Counted from the stretch's first letter, positions 1-11,424 are shown. The stretch is DNA of 64,000 bases from Galeruca laticollis (GCA_963921935.1 OY998181.1:135493423-135557422); one strand, 5' to 3'. Translations and numbers: made by a program. The notes: generated by a model not told the origin, from the sequence alone.

Positions 1-1
1 C

Positions 2-562
2 TTGGATCTAGACGAATTCGAATTCTCCATCCCCTCCGACGCGGAGGTGGAACAGGAGTACGACGAGGGGATGTTCGACATCGGCCCGTATGCGCCAGGA
101 GCCACACCTCCCCCGCCACCAGAACCTGGGGTACACCATGAGTCATGCCTCGTGTGCACACTGGTGGAACGAGAGACCATACGCACCCTAGATCCGGATT
201 GTCAGGTTACGGAGAACGTGAAGGAGACCGTATCACAATATTACTCGGGAATTCACCACACGTTCGTGCCGAACAGGAAAATCCAGGAGTCACCCGTCAT
301 GACCCCGACAATCGAAGGAGCCCCAGAAACGCCAACGGAGGCGTCATCAAGACCACGGGAACGCCAGGCAAATAGAATGGAAATCTTGAAGTTCGCCCTG
401 GAACATCCGCGTTCGCAACCTTGGCCAAAGGAGTGGACGGAGCGAGCAGCGTGGTTGCGACCTAGTACAGCACAACCCACGAAATGGTATGCGGTTCGGC
501 TGAAAGGACCTGATGGCTGGAGACACAACATCTCGATACCCCCTCCACCCCGAGAGGTATGA
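2..562 (+). CDS. C-terminal part of a retroelement ORF, function unknown
   Basis: An ORF open at the left edge, so the protein starts outside the window and residue 1 here is not a real start. At least 186 residues are visible. It is acidic at the beginning, has a proline run (residues about 37-41), one CLVC pair near residue 49, a Pro/Thr/Arg-rich middle, and a better ordered Trp-rich end ending in PPPPREV. No catalytic motif, zinc knuckle or membrane segment is visible. It sits just upstream of the polypurine tract and LTR, where a third ORF or the integrase tail would lie in a Gypsy element. I do not recognise the family. Base composition is far more G+C-rich than the surrounding DNA, as in the pol region of the right-hand copy. 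Confidence 0.6.
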   Translation: MDLDEFEFSIPSDAEVEQEYDEGMFDIGPYAPGATPPPPPEPGVHHESCLVCTLVERETIRTLDPDCQVTENVKETVSQYYSGIHHTFVPNRKIQESPVMTPTIEGAPETPTEASSRPRERQANRMEILKFALEHPRSQPWPKEWTERAAWLRPSTAQPTKWYAVRLKGPDGWRHNISIPPPPREV

Positions 563-975
563 ACTGCTGTTTCCGTCTGGATGTGAGACGTTTATTTTTT
601 TTATCCAGATCTTTAAGATCAATTATCGATGGATATCATTTTGAGTTTATTTTCATTTTATTTCTTCCTCCCGACGAATAGGGAAGCTAGAAGTTTGTGC
701 TCCGTTGGGTATTGTACAGTGACCGCTCAGGAAGGATTTTTTTTTAGTTTTTTTTCCGTTTAAGTTGAGTAACCGCCGCTAAGTTAATTGAGCATGGCAA
801 ATTATTATCCTATTCTGCTCCAGATGTGGCATGATGGGAAGAATGTCTCGGGACTGTACATGTGTCGAGACCGAAGATTATTCATGGGCCAAAGTTGCCA
901 TGAAATCTGTCGCTGTGCAGGTTCACCTAGTGTCCCGTTCCGGTTCCGACAAGCGACGGGTGTGCCAAGAGAGGG

Positions 976-1179
976 GTGTGCAATATGACCTATGTACCTG
1001 CTCCGCGTCACCCCAGCCGACGATCGACCGTCTACATGAAAGATACTCCCGTATTCATCGAGATATCAGAACCCGAGGATTTGGTCCTAGCTCCAACGTC
1101 CGTAGCAGAGGCTATAGACTCCAGAAGACCCGCCCACAATAAAGTGACGCCAAAGAAGACAGACCGGATTATGGTATAA
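976..1179 (+). CDS. Short ORF before the polypurine tract, possibly the end of a decayed third ORF
   Basis: A 67-codon frame with a plausible protein-like end (mixed polar and hydrophobic, ending DRIMV). Open stretches in the two other frames lead into it from about 788 and 831, which suggests a longer reading frame broken by indels. Nothing identifies a function. It could equally be untranslated sequence of the retroelement that happens to be open. Confidence 0.25.
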   Translation: MCNMTYVPAPRHPSRRSTVYMKDTPVFIEISEPEDLVLAPTSVAEAIDSRRPAHNKVTPKKTDRIMV

Positions 1180-1270
1180 GAGTTAAGAAAATTGTAATGG
1201 TGGTAGTTTATTTTTGGAAAAAAATTTGAAAGCACGCGAGCGAGGCTCGCGTCCTTTAATTTTTTTTACC

Positions 1271-1285
1271 GAAGTAAGGGGGGGA
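1271..1285 (+). other. Polypurine tract
   Basis: Fifteen purine-rich bases (GAAG, TAA, then a G run and A) directly abut the LTR start TGAAACG. In LTR retroelements the plus-strand primer sits exactly here. The one interrupting T is unusual but tolerated in decayed copies. Confidence 0.75.
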
Positions 1286-1336
1286 TGAAACGAAGTTTTC
1301 GTTACTGAAAGTTACCTTGTGTCACCGAGTGTATTT

Positions 1337-1800
1337 TCATTTTGTATTGTTGTCACCGAGTATATTTATATTATATCATTCGTTATGTATTTTGACCTCT
1401 GCATAAATTAGTTTATGTCGCCGAGTATACATTTATTATATCATCCGCTAGGTATTATGACCTTTGTATAAAAATCACTTTTTAGTTTATGTCGCCGAGT
1501 ATATACTTATTATATCACTCGTTATGTATTTTGACTTCTGTATAAAAATCACTTTTTAGTTTATGTCGCCGAGAATATATTTATTATATCATCCGCTAGG
1601 TATTATGACCTCTGTATAAAAATCACTTTTTAGTTTATGTCGCCGAGTATATATTTATTATATTATCCGCTAGGTATTATGACCTCTGTATAAAAATCAC
1701 TTTTTAGTTTATGTCGCCGAGTATATACTTATTATATCACTCGTTATGTATTTTGACCTCTGTATAAATATCCCTTTATAGTTTATGTCGCCGAGTATAT
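1337..1800 (+). repeat. Tandem array, 74-bp period, inside the LTR
   Basis: The phrase GTTTATGTCGCCGAGTAT recurs at 1411, 1485, 1559, 1633, 1707 and 1781, exactly 74 bp apart. Degenerate units precede it from about 1337. Units differ by a few substitutions only. A looser version of the same phrase is found in the right-hand LTR at about 55625-55870. Confidence 0.9.
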
Positions 1801-2443
1801 GTTCAAAACATTTCAGCTAGAAGTTTTATAATTATTTTAAGTGTCAAAAGGACAATATTGTTTACTCTCTAGCTTCGGGGTGAAATAGTTTTGTACATAA
1901 GAGATATAGTTATTTTAAGTTCCAATAATATTTTTATTTTACTGTCTAGTTTCCGTGGGAAATTAATTATTGCAATTTAAATGTTTATTCCGGCTAAGAC
2001 GACTGAAATTACAGATATTGATTTTACCCCGCCCTACCATAGGCAGTGAGTAGCGCGCCGGTCGGACTGATCGAGGGAAAGGGAAATATGGGAGAGATTC
2101 AAAATTAGTCGAGTCGGGTGTGAGTAGTCAGCTGTGCAGATAGCTAGACGACAGTCCAGTCACCGAAAGTACCGTTCCGCCGAACCATATGTTCTGGGTC
2201 TTTCTTTTACTTGTTTTTGTTGAAGTTTTTAATAATTTATTTCGAGTTTCTTTTGGTGTATAAATACCACAAGAATTTGGTTGTTGGCAAAGGACTAGCG
2301 AGAACATTTGTTTTATATATTTAGCAACATCCCGAATTTTGACGACAATAGACCCCTGGAATTTACCGTACCTCCATCTGAGGCTACCTGGAACTCTCGA
2401 CGAGGAAAGTCGAGGGGCCGTGGAGACAACCACGTTAAAAATC

Positions 2444-2454
2444 TGGCGCCCGAG
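2444..2454 (+). other. Primer-binding-site-like motif inside the LTR
   Basis: TGGCGCCCGAG, identical to the first 11 bases of the functional primer site at 59475, occurs about 100 bp inside the LTR 3' end. The same motif sits at the same relative place in the other two LTRs (44953 and 59324). Confidence 0.7.
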
Positions 2455-2682
2455 AAAGTGTAAGGTTTCAAAGGTGACAGGAGTGACGTTTCCGAGGCGT
2501 TCCACGCGCAACGCAGCGCACAGGCATCGCCTCTTGGGGAGGAAAACGCGTCACAATATTGTTCTTGGAACAGTATCAAAGAATCTAGATAGTGCATTGC
2601 ATTAATCACCAATTCCACTTGGTTATATGTGCATGTTATATAATCCTTTCCAGACAAATTCAGTGTGTAGACCCAATAAGCA

Positions 2683-3480
2683 ATGAACAAATCTATACTA
2701 TTATTGATCATTCTAATCTCCTTAATCCTTGGGATAGGAGCAGGCAAAAACCCGATCTACTTTGATGACCATCAGGGGATCATAAATTACCCGAAAGGTG
2801 AGGTAATGGTTTATGATAGCTTCATTCACATACCTGTCGTTCTTAGTATGCCGTCACGATTGGACATACAAGACTTTAGGAAGTCCGGTGCTCCGTGTGA
2901 AGTTGTGGGTGTCCTTGAGATGATGATGAATAAAGCCATAGCACAAGTGCAAGATAAGATCCCCACACTAGAGAAGAAGCCCACTGGACATGAATTGGAA
3001 AACATCATATTGAAAAATGGAAAATTGCATGTCAATGAGATGGAACATAAACACACTGTGTTAAAGACCAACAATATAGATGACAACACAGAGCAAATTC
3101 GGTTGACTCACTCCAATGTGCTTGCTCAGCCTGACCAAATAGATCATGTTAGGTTGACCAGAAGAAAAGATTAGCACCTTTAATATGGGGTGCCATATCT
3201 ATAGGGACAGCAATTGGAAGTTTGGCGATTGCTAATAGGATAGATATTAGCCAGACTCAGAATCAAATAGACCTTCTTTACAAGAATCAAAAGGACATAA
3301 AAGAACATGTAGACCATATGATAGACACCGTCAACACACTCACATACAACCAACATCAGATAATATTGACCGCTCATAACCTTACAAATAAAATCCAGGA
3401 GATTATAAAAGATTACAATTGTAAGAAGTTTACCACAAGTGAACAGATAAGGTTTGTTTCCGAGTATACATCAGTAGTGC
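2683..3480 (+). pseudogene. Envelope-like retroelement gene, frameshifted and truncated
   Basis: Two ORFs in different frames form one broken gene. The first (2683-3174, 163 codons) opens with a strongly hydrophobic signal-peptide-like segment ending around residue 21, then a globular region. It stops where several basic residues cluster. A one-base shift leads into the next frame, where a hydrophobic stretch is followed by a Gln/Asn/Ile-rich region with heptad spacing, as in the fusion-subunit coiled coil of envelope-type proteins. That frame then enters the TG microsatellite. A splice-acceptor-like TTTCCAG at 2648-2653 precedes the first ATG, as expected for a spliced envelope message. Membrane anchor and tail are missing. 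Assignment to insect retroviral-type envelopes is inference from this architecture. Confidence 0.5.
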
Positions 3481-3484
3481 CTAA

Positions 3485-3543
3485 TGTGTGTGTGCGGGTG
3501 TGTGTGTGTGTGGGTGTGTGTGTGTGTGGGTGTGTGTGTGTGT

Positions 3544-3596
<53 letters not shown>

Positions 3597-3599
3597 CGT
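3485..3599. repeat. (TG)n microsatellite with GGTG and CGTG interruptions
   Basis: About 115 bp of TG dinucleotides. The long Val/Cys reading frames crossing it are artefacts of the repeat. It is followed by GAGGACA/GGTCCCCATAA-type phrases repeated up to about 3775, which look like part of a dispersed microsatellite-linked repeat. Confidence 0.95.
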
Positions 3600-6430
3600 A
3601 CCGCTATCTTTGTGAGGACATTGGTCCACTCTTTTCCAGCACTATGGGGACATTTTACGTTGCGGGGACTCGATTCTGGTCCCCATAACGTTTGGTCCTT
3701 ATAGCAAACGTCCCTGTTGGATGGCGATCAATTCTATACCATGTCTAACTAGGTCCCCATAACATATTATTCCGTTGGACCATCGTTTACTAAGTATACA
3801 ATAGATGTCGCACAGGTAGCTTTCAAAGTTACACACCCATCCGTCAAGTACATTTCCTATTAGGACTTTTTATACACAAAATGTGTATAAATTCTGCATA
3901 AAAGCAATTGTCAATGACGACCCCGGAAGGCACTTTTCTTCTATATTGTACACAAGTCAAGAGTAGATGTTTATGGCGTCCCCACAAGACAGTAATTTCT
4001 TATGCGGCTTACACGTTAAACATTTAATATTTTTATAATTTTTGTCTTATATTTAGAGGAAAGTTTGTCTCCACAGGCTCTCTCTTTAGCACTCATCTAA
4101 GGTGTTGCCGTGGAAGGATTTTGTTGATCTCTACTTTTTATCCAAAATTTTGATTTTCACAAAAAGAAATAATATGTACGCATAGGTAGAGGAATAACCG
4201 CTGTCTCTTGTGCTACTTTTACCAAATTTTGTATCGTTTTGCTCTAAAAAATATAATTAGTAACTTTCACGTACATATTTTCTACTTTTTATGAAAATCA
4301 AAATTGTAGAAGAAAGGTGGGACTTAATGAAAATCTTGCATAAGTGGGAAAAGGAGAGCTTGCCGAAATAAATATTTCTCAATTGGCTATTATTTAACTT
4401 AACACTATTTATTGAACCTACATCATCTACTACAGCCTAAAAATATTCTGGTTATTATTTAATTTAAAATCAGAAAGAGAGATTTCAAGTATAAAATAAT
4501 AGGGTTATTGTTGAAATTGCTAAATTATTTTACATTCATTTTTTATAAACCTGCAAGTACGTAGATATTAGTATCCGTTTTGGAGGAATTTATTCATTTT
4601 AGAATTTATTTGTTATAAACTTCGAGTGTGATATTTTTCGCGAAAAAGTAAGATCAACTGGATTATAGAAAAGTATCTGCAAAGGTCCTACAACAGTACG
4701 GACAATTGTTACAATCCGACAACACCACTAATTACTGAAACCGGGGGGCGATGGACGGCAAATTTCATTTGATACTTATTTGTTGCCAAGTTGTATCTAT
4801 ATGTATCTATTCCGATAACCCAATAGTCCTCAAGTATAAAAAAAATAGATAATTATGGCAAGGTGAGTAATCTTCATTATTAATATCTATTACAACCAGT
4901 GCGTTTGTAATGCGGAAAACAGTAGCTGATAATTACATTCCTCATTGAAACGAGATTACCCTGGTAATGTATATATTACAGGAAGTACTTATTACGATAG
5001 CTACTTTTTTTAATGAGAAAGATTCACCGCGACAATCTATATTTTTCCCACTCATATAAGATATTGCTCCAGGATTCTGTAAATTCTATTGTTTACATAA
5101 TATTAAAATTTTCTGAATGGCAATTATTTATCTAATCATAATTACACAAAATGTATCAATACCGTCAAATGTAATGATAATTTTCTTAAGATAATTATTA
5201 TCGGTCAATTTACTTTTCCCTCATATGGAACACTACACTTCTTCTACGACTTCATTTTTTAAGAATCGTTTATTTCGTAATACAAATTTTATTTTTTTGG
5301 CATATTGTATTCCAACATTTTCGCCTGCTATTCACCTATTTGCATAGTTATAATTTTTCTTTTCATAAAAATCAAAGTAGTAATCAAAAGTGCGGTTCAA
5401 CGAAACTGTTGCATAGCAATGATTGCGAAAAATATAGGTTGCCAAGGTAAATCTTCCTTGAGTGGCCATTATTCATTAATTTAAATGCTGTTTGAAACTA
5501 CAACTATTACAGATTAAAAATATTCTGGCTAGTTACTTCAATATCCGTAGTTTCCTGTGGGTCGCCCTAGTTTCTTTTCTATTTTGGTAATTCTTGGCGA
5601 GAGGGGTCCTCCTGACTCCAGTGACCCCGCTTCGTTTATGCCATAATTGACAACTTGCAAAAAATAAAACCTTGAACTAGATGCCAATGAAAAACAAATC
5701 ATATACGCTTTATTTAATTATTCCAAAGCAGGTAAGTTCTTGTAAGTCAAACGCGTAACTTTCATACTTTGGTTAGAATTTAAGCGGGAAGAATACGTGT
5801 CAAACTTGGACGAATAAAAGAGATGGGCATAATAACTATAAATATCGTTTGAAGCCTCAGATTAATAAATAAAATAGATATGTTTGTTTTGATTTTTTCT
5901 TTCCCCAAACATCGAGTCGCATTCTAAGCTCACTTGTGGACACTTCCACCGCTTTGACATATTTACAAAGTCTCTCTAGTTGCAGGAAAAATGAAATTCA
6001 AAGTTCAATTGAAAATATGTTAAAAAGTTATGCAAATAAAAAAAAAGTTATACTAATTTATGCATTTGAGTCACTGCTTTTAAAATTAATTATAATACTT
6101 GAATTTTACTTAATAAAGGCATACTCTTATATAAATTTTAAACAAGTATTTGTGGCAACATTACTCAAAATTTCAGTCTTATGTGTCAATAGTAATATAT
6201 TTAGTAGTTTTGTCCTTGTTTAATTACCATATAAAGAGAGATGCAAGTATCGTCAGAGTGTGATCGACGATCATTTCGAATACGCCGTAGTATTGTAGTA
6301 AAAAATAATGCCAAACGTGGTTTGTTTATACGAGCGCCATTACGACTAGAGAGTAAACATTTAGTTCTTTCGTTTTGATGTGTTGCTCAAGACTTTAAGT
6401 GACAAAATATACTTTTAAGTTAGTGAATCT
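3600..6430. other. A+T-rich stretch without a supported gene
   Basis: No ORF here has recognisable protein features. The 95-codon frame at 5936-6223 starts on GTG and is a low-complexity hydrophobic product of A+T-rich DNA. The GGTCCCCATAA phrase occurs several times between 3640 and 3770. Two loosely similar segments (about 4150-4480 and 5030-5530) share phrases around a GATTTTCATAAAAA motif, suggesting old non-coding repeats. Confidence 0.6.
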
Positions 6431-6432
6431 AA

Positions 6433-6702
6433 TTAGTGTTTTAAATGAAACTCAACGTTTCTAGCTAATTCCACAATATAATGAGAAATGTTAAAAATCC
6501 TAAAAAATTGACAATTGTTTCGATAACTGAATATCATCGTCAGAATGACAGAAGTTACATCTCATTTGGTGCCTACCTGATGTTTAGTAGTTATTTTTGG
6601 CTAGACCAAGAAGTGACTTACCTTATGATTGACTTAATATATGTTATTAGAAAAACACTAATATGAGTAGATTCCACGAAGTAAGGGTCGAGACAGTTAA
6701 TT
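6433..6702. mobile_element. Short Penelope-like-element terminal fragment (family 1)
   Basis: It matches the ends of the larger elements at 34926-35643 and 37717-39807: AGTGTTTTAAATGAAACTC on the left and a tail reading ATTCCACGAAGTAAGGGTCG on the right. It has no coding capacity. It carries one ribozyme-like motif on the minus strand. It is more diverged than the other copies, so probably older. Confidence 0.65.
6498..6553 (-). ncRNA. Candidate hammerhead ribozyme, family 1
   Basis: On the minus strand: CTGACGA, one U, a GATA/TATC helix with a six-base loop, GAAAC, AATT, then GTC as cleavage triplet. Helix I inner part is ATT/AAT and the outer part TTCT pairs with AGGA through one G-U wobble where other copies have AGAA. 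That change keeps pairing, which supports a selected structure. The helix II loop differs from the other copies while the helix is unchanged. Confidence 0.6.
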
Positions 6703-6703
6703 T

Positions 6704-7310
6704 AATTAATCTAATGTTTTTGGATTCTCATGGTTCGTCGGTGCCAAGTTTGTCCGAAAAACAGCCGAAATTACCAAGGCCATGTATCAACAATACCATC
6801 CCCCCTTTTAGTAATTCATTCATTATTTCTCTACTGGCGTTTAGAATTATTGGCCGCAAAAATAAACGTGTTCATGAATGAATAGCCCTCTCCATGTTTA
6901 TTATTACTCTAAGTTTGAAGCCGACTCATAAGTACACTCCAGTGTTGTCAAATTTTATAGTTAACGTTTATTACCTTAGTGCATGTTACATTTCACAAAG
7001 ATTGATTTATACATTATTATATTATTAAAAATCAATAAGAATCTGGCTCTAGTCCTCATTAACTTTGGTAAATAAGAAATATTTTTCATAATGAATCTAG
7101 ACAAAAGTATTTTCATGATTAACGGAATAATGTTTGTCAAAACATGTATGAAAAAATATAAGCTAGGCAAGATCACTTCGCGATCTAATACTCATTTGCC
7201 GCAAAATTGCTACCAATGTTTATATTATTGAGTTAGAATTTTGAATAAATTTGTCGAAGTGAAATAATTTTGTGTGTTTATATACTGTTTAAGTGATTTA
7301 TTTGTGCTAA
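6704..7310. other. A+T-rich stretch, nothing recognised
   Basis: Short ORFs only, with no domain signature, repeat array or RNA motif that I can support. Confidence 0.5.
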
Positions 7311-7314
7311 TAAA

Positions 7315-7575
7315 ATGGGTAAAACGTGTTATGTTTGTGAAAAAGTGGATTATTTGAATCTTAACTTTTTATTCCATAGGATATCATTTGCGGTAAATCG
7401 GCTTCATAGTTCTTCGTGTATATTTGTATTGATGCTTGGTCCATCTTTTTTATTCGTCCAAGGTGTCAAAAATATAATGAATTTATGTCGTAGTTTTCAC
7501 TCGAACTATACCAAATCTGTTAAAATGAAAAACTGTAACGAGATTATGAAGGTCAAGTGTAAGTCCCTGCCTTAA
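7315..7575 (+). CDS. Small Cys-containing ORF, possible degenerate THAP-like N-terminus
   Basis: An 86-codon ORF with a true ATG. It begins MGKTCYVCEK and has FHRI about 20 residues on. This order (Met, CxxC, then FHR) recalls the start of THAP DNA-binding domains found in transposases and insect regulators. The later Cys and His spacing does not fit, and most of the remainder is hydrophobic filler. It could be one exon of a longer gene or a fossil. It lies 240 bp upstream of the three-exon gene at 7821. Confidence 0.25.
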   Translation: MGKTCYVCEKVDYLNLNFLFHRISFAVNRLHSSSCIFVLMLGPSFLFVQGVKNIMNLCRSFHSNYTKSVKMKNCNEIMKVKCKSLP

Positions 7576-7820
7576 TATCGCGTTACGGGGACCTTCCTAT
7601 CTTTCATGGTTTGGATAATATATCTACATACAATTGTAAAAACATAATACCCTCTCAAATACACAAAATGCATGAATTTCGTGAATTTTTTTTTAAAATT
7701 GTAGTATACTGAAATCGTTTGTTTGTTCTTCTTATTATATTTTACAATTCTTGCGCCAGTCGTCGCCGAAGTCGATTGTATTACTTCGCACCCTACAGTG
7801 TTCACATTTTGTATTTGAAG

Positions 7821-9606
7821 ATGTTAAGACAATCACGTAGGAAATTTGGAGAAAGTAAGTTTTCATATTATATTGTAGTTGTATACAAATTTCAATATTT
7901 GATTGTATTTTAGGGCTTAAGTGGTATCTTGTTAGATTTGTAGAAGACGGAATATGGAAAGCTTGTTCCAGTTCGCATATTAAAATTTGCGGGAAACATG
8001 TTAAAGCTTTATGGACTCCAAATAGAACTTGGTACCTGGCAGAGATTTATAGTGAAGGAGGTGAGTAATAGTATATTAAGTATCAAACGTTACTTTAGTC
8101 ACGAGTTTTATTGGGCACGAGGGGAGCGGACGAGCGAGAGTGGAGTGACATCAATTATAAATAGCTCGAGAACAACATAGATTGAACTTTGATCAGTTTG
8201 CCAGTATTTTTTTTATTTCTGAAATTTTAAAAATAAACTTTTTTCTGGGGTTCACCGGAACCTTTACAAAACGAGATTGTGCCACCCGGTAGTGTGGCGC
8301 CGCCGTTCGACGTTGAAAACAGTAACGTTTCATACTGTAATTTACATGTAAAGTTTCGTATTTTTAGTTTGACTAAATTCAACTAAATATTTTTCGGAGC
8401 AATTACAATGGTAGTTTTATTATAACTTTGAAGGCTGGCATATTACGTTGTGCACAGTCAGTTACTGTCTTTTGTATTAGGCCAACATTCTTTTCAATAA
8501 ATGGATAGTCACTACTTCACTATAAACTCAGCTGTGCTGCGATGAAAGATATTTGATAGGATTTTATGTCCTAGCAACAATGAATGAAAACAAAATATTT
8601 CTTCTTGGGTGGAAGTTTCACGAAGGATTCACAAAATTGAGTTTATTAATAAAAATTGCGAAAAAATATCAGTTTTACTTTGATCAAAATAGGTAGATAT
8701 ACGATAAAATTTTTTAAATGGGCTAACAATGAACATTACAAAATAAATACAGGTTTTTGTAGGTTATTGTAATGAGATGAAGGTGCCTATAATATTTTTT
8801 TTCAATATCCTATTGACGTTTAAAGCTAAAAATTTTACAAACATTTATTTAAAGTAGATACGTATTGGGATAAATTGTAGGATTCAATAGAGGTACGGAA
8901 ATAAGTGTCTGAATTTTAAAAAAGCCATTTTTATTGGAAACATAATACTCCATCTGAGTTTCGGAAAAATCTTATCTCTTAAAAAATCTTTAAGGTTGTA
9001 GCGTCCAGTTATCGCAATCTTAAGATAAAATATTTGCTTTAGGAATTACTCGAAATTTAATATTTTCTACCATAATACGGCGCTTTCTAAACAATCAAAC
9101 CGATAGAAATTATGAGCTTGAATTTGGCAGCCATATTGACTTTATAATAATAATTATTATTAAGTACATGAATTTTTAAAACTTCGTTTTGTCAATAATT
9201 TTAGGATTTTAATTATAATAGAAAAATCATATGTGCATGCATTCTAGGCCTGAAGTGGAGACGTACCATATTTCACGTAATGAATGTAAGGGTTTTGTTG
9301 CACCCCAAAAAAGTAGATTTTTAAATTTAAGAAATAAGAAAATACTGGCCTACTGAGAAGGATTCAGCCTGTTTCCCTTGAGCCACTTTTTGAAATTCTA
9401 TTTTGCGTTTTTTAAAAAAGAATTGAATCATATTTAGAAAATGCGCTCCTCAAGTTGTTTCATTTGTATTCGGAAATACTCGGCGGGAATATTACGAAAA
9501 GTCATGTAGTCCATCACTATTATCAATTTTTAACCTTGTTATTGTTATATTTCAGATGAAGAAACGATATCCAGATTAGCAAAAGAAAAAGAAAATGCTT
9601 TGAAAG
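7821..9606 (+). CDS. Three-exon gene fragment, Trp-rich N-terminal domain, function unknown
   Basis: Three pieces join in phase with good splice borders: ATG exon 7821-7854 (donor GTAAGT), exon 7914-8060 (acceptor TTTTAG, donor GTGAGT) and exon 9556-9606 (acceptor TTTCAG, donor GTAATT). Together they give 77 codons: a basic start, then a compact W/Y/C-rich segment (KWYLVRFVEDGIWKAC, later LWTPNRTWYLAEIY), then an acidic-basic helix (DEETISRLAKEKENAL). No stop is reached, so more exons must follow, but the next recognisable sequence is a transposase relic at 10.1 kb. The layout resembles the N-terminal module of some insect BEN-domain proteins. That is a weak guess. Confidence 0.45.
8061..9555 (+). 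other. Presumed intron of the three-exon gene
   Basis: About 1.5 kb of A+T-rich sequence between the GTGAGT donor and the TTTCAG acceptor. No ORF inside has protein-like features. No terminal repeats or tandem arrays were seen. Confidence 0.4.
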
Positions 9607-10099
9607 GTAATTAAATATTAAAAATAAATTCTAGTAGGTAAACATTTTATAGAATCTGCTTACATAAAAATGTTCAATATTTTCCTCAATATGAATAGTA
9701 AAGTAATCAGTGGTGAAATGTCAGTTATTTTAGTTGGCGTAAAAGATATAGTGTAGCAATCTAATGATATATTCCCTTTACGTTATGTTGCGGAGCTAAA
9801 CTCTGAAAGGTATTAATATTTTGTTTACTTACCAAATGTAATTCCATATTGTATTTGATGTTATGTAATTGTTGAAAAGGCGTTAGGTTTAAACGGAATA
9901 CCAGACATGAACTGAGCCCTTTTTGTATCCCATTCGATTTTTTCATGGAAAACGAAATTTCAAAGCAAAAACCATAAATAAAACTAAATTCTATGGAAAG
10001 ATAACAAAAAAAAAGAAATTTTATAACAATGAATAAAACTACTATATAAGTAACATGAAAAAATATTTTGAATTCAATTAATTTTCTTTCAAAATTCTA

Positions 10100-11424
10100 T
10101 TAATCCTTCTCCCATATCATCTGCTTCACTATCACTATCGTCTTGTAAATCAATAATAAATCATTTCCCCCATCAATATGCACTTGCCCACTATTCTTAA
10201 GCTCATCTTTAGTTTTGATTACTTTTTTAATCCTCTTATGCCAGTCTTCTTTGGTAATATTAGTCGCTTTTTTAATCAGGTCGACGACTTTCGTATCAAA
10301 TTTAGTAAATGTATTGTTACGCCGAATACTTTGTTTTAATTGTCTCCAAATTAACTCGATGGGATTGTAAATACAAAAATACGGAGGAAGTCTCAATATA
10401 GAGTGTCCATGTTTTTCAGCAATACTCTCTAGAGCGTATAATTTCTTGAATTTCTTTGTATGTAAAACTTCAATCAGTTGTTGTTTTGCATAAGAATCAT
10501 GAAAGTCCAAATGGATATCCAATAAAAAAATTTCTAGTTCGGTCTTCTTCTAACTTTTATTAGATATTTTATTGAGCTGACGTGAATAATAAGAAGCGTT
10601 GTCAAGAATTACAACACTATTTGGCTCTAAGTTTGCGATCAATCTGAATTCAAACCATTTTTTCAAAAATATTAGCGTCCATGTTCTTATGATAGTCAAC
10701 GTTGAAATCTTCCATTTTTTTCCCACATATTTTTGAGGCACCCTTTATTTCCACCGCAATGCACAATAATTAGTATGGATCCTTTGTTTTCATGCATTGT
10801 TGGCAGTCTATCCTTTCTTAACCGTGTCATGTGTATCATACCAAGTTTCGTCCAAATAGACAATTGGCCGGTTTTCATCTCTATACTTAGTTACTTGTTC
10901 TAAGTATGTATACTGCATATCTACTATTCTTCTGCTTTCCGTGACTGTTTGACATTTATTAATCGTTTTTAATTTGAATCCCAATTTTTTAATCCAGTTT
11001 TCAATATTTCTCTTACATCAATTTATATTATGGCCGGCATTTGTCAATTTATTTCTCATTATTTCAATCGTTGGTAACTCACTACTTTTGTTACAGTCAT
11101 ATAAGGTGGTTTTTAATAATTTTATTACACATCCAAAGGTTTGAGAAATCCCTTATCACATAGCTTATTTCGTTCATAAGGCCCATTATTGGCTATTTTA
11201 CGTATAGTAGCTGACAGGGGAACTTCTGTTAAATACGATACGGCTTGCATTAATTCTATTTCTTCATCGAAATCAAACTTTTCCTGTAGATTCTTATACA
11301 CACTGAAACCTATTTTCTGCGCTTCCAAATTTAAATGTCCTCGAATCCCGTTTTCATTAGTTTGACTATTACTAAAATCATCAGTTTCACCACCATTACT
11401 TAAATTTTCGTCGTTGTTACCCAC
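10100..11424 (-). pseudogene. DDE transposase of the IS630/Tc1-mariner superfamily, decayed
   Basis: Pieces in different minus-strand frames line up in order. The N-terminal part (11424-11125) has a helical region with VSYL...SATIRKI that suits a helix-turn-helix. A YLDETW motif lies near 10860 (first Asp), VILDNASYY near 10600 (second Asp), and RLPPYFCIYNPIELIWRQ near 10330-10400 (third acidic residue, Glu). Those three blocks are characteristic of the superfamily. Several frameshifts and stops separate them, so no full-length protein is encoded. No inverted repeats or TA duplications were found at the edges. The element is flanked by A+T-rich DNA and lies downstream of the small three-exon gene. 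Confidence 0.75.

Larger units (their letters stand above)
1..2555 (+). mobile_element. 3' end of a Ty3/Gypsy-type LTR retrotransposon
   Basis: The block runs from the left edge to the end of an LTR: a terminal ORF, a short ORF-poor stretch, a polypurine tract at 1271-1285, then an LTR beginning TGAAACGAAG and ending GCGTCACA. The LTR 3' part (about 2290-2555) matches the LTR 3' part at 59170-59471, so both edges of the window carry one element family. Family assignment comes from the pol region of the right-hand copy. The 5' part lies outside the window. Confidence 0.8.
1286..2555 (+). repeat. 3' LTR, 1270 bp
   Basis: It starts TGAAACGAAGTTTTCG, comparable with TGTAACGAAGTTTTCC at 55564, and ends GCGTCACA like the other two LTRs of this family. 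The 5' third is a 74-bp tandem array. The 3' third (about 2290-2555) matches the right-hand LTR closely. Directly downstream lies an unrelated envelope-like relic, so this element probably inserted into it. Only one LTR edge is in the window, so no target duplication can be scored. Confidence 0.8.

Noticed and set aside
1..2555. Left and right Gypsy pieces as two ends of one 64-kb element
   Set aside because: The left piece is a 3' end and the right piece a 5' end facing the same direction, so they are two separate copies; their LTRs also differ in structure.
3222..3704. Long Val/Cys-rich reading frames
   Set aside because: They are translations of the TG microsatellite; only the part before 3480 is envelope-like.
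5936..6223. 95-codon hydrophobic ORF
   Set aside because: It starts on GTG in very A+T-rich DNA and shows only low-complexity Leu/Ile/Phe content.
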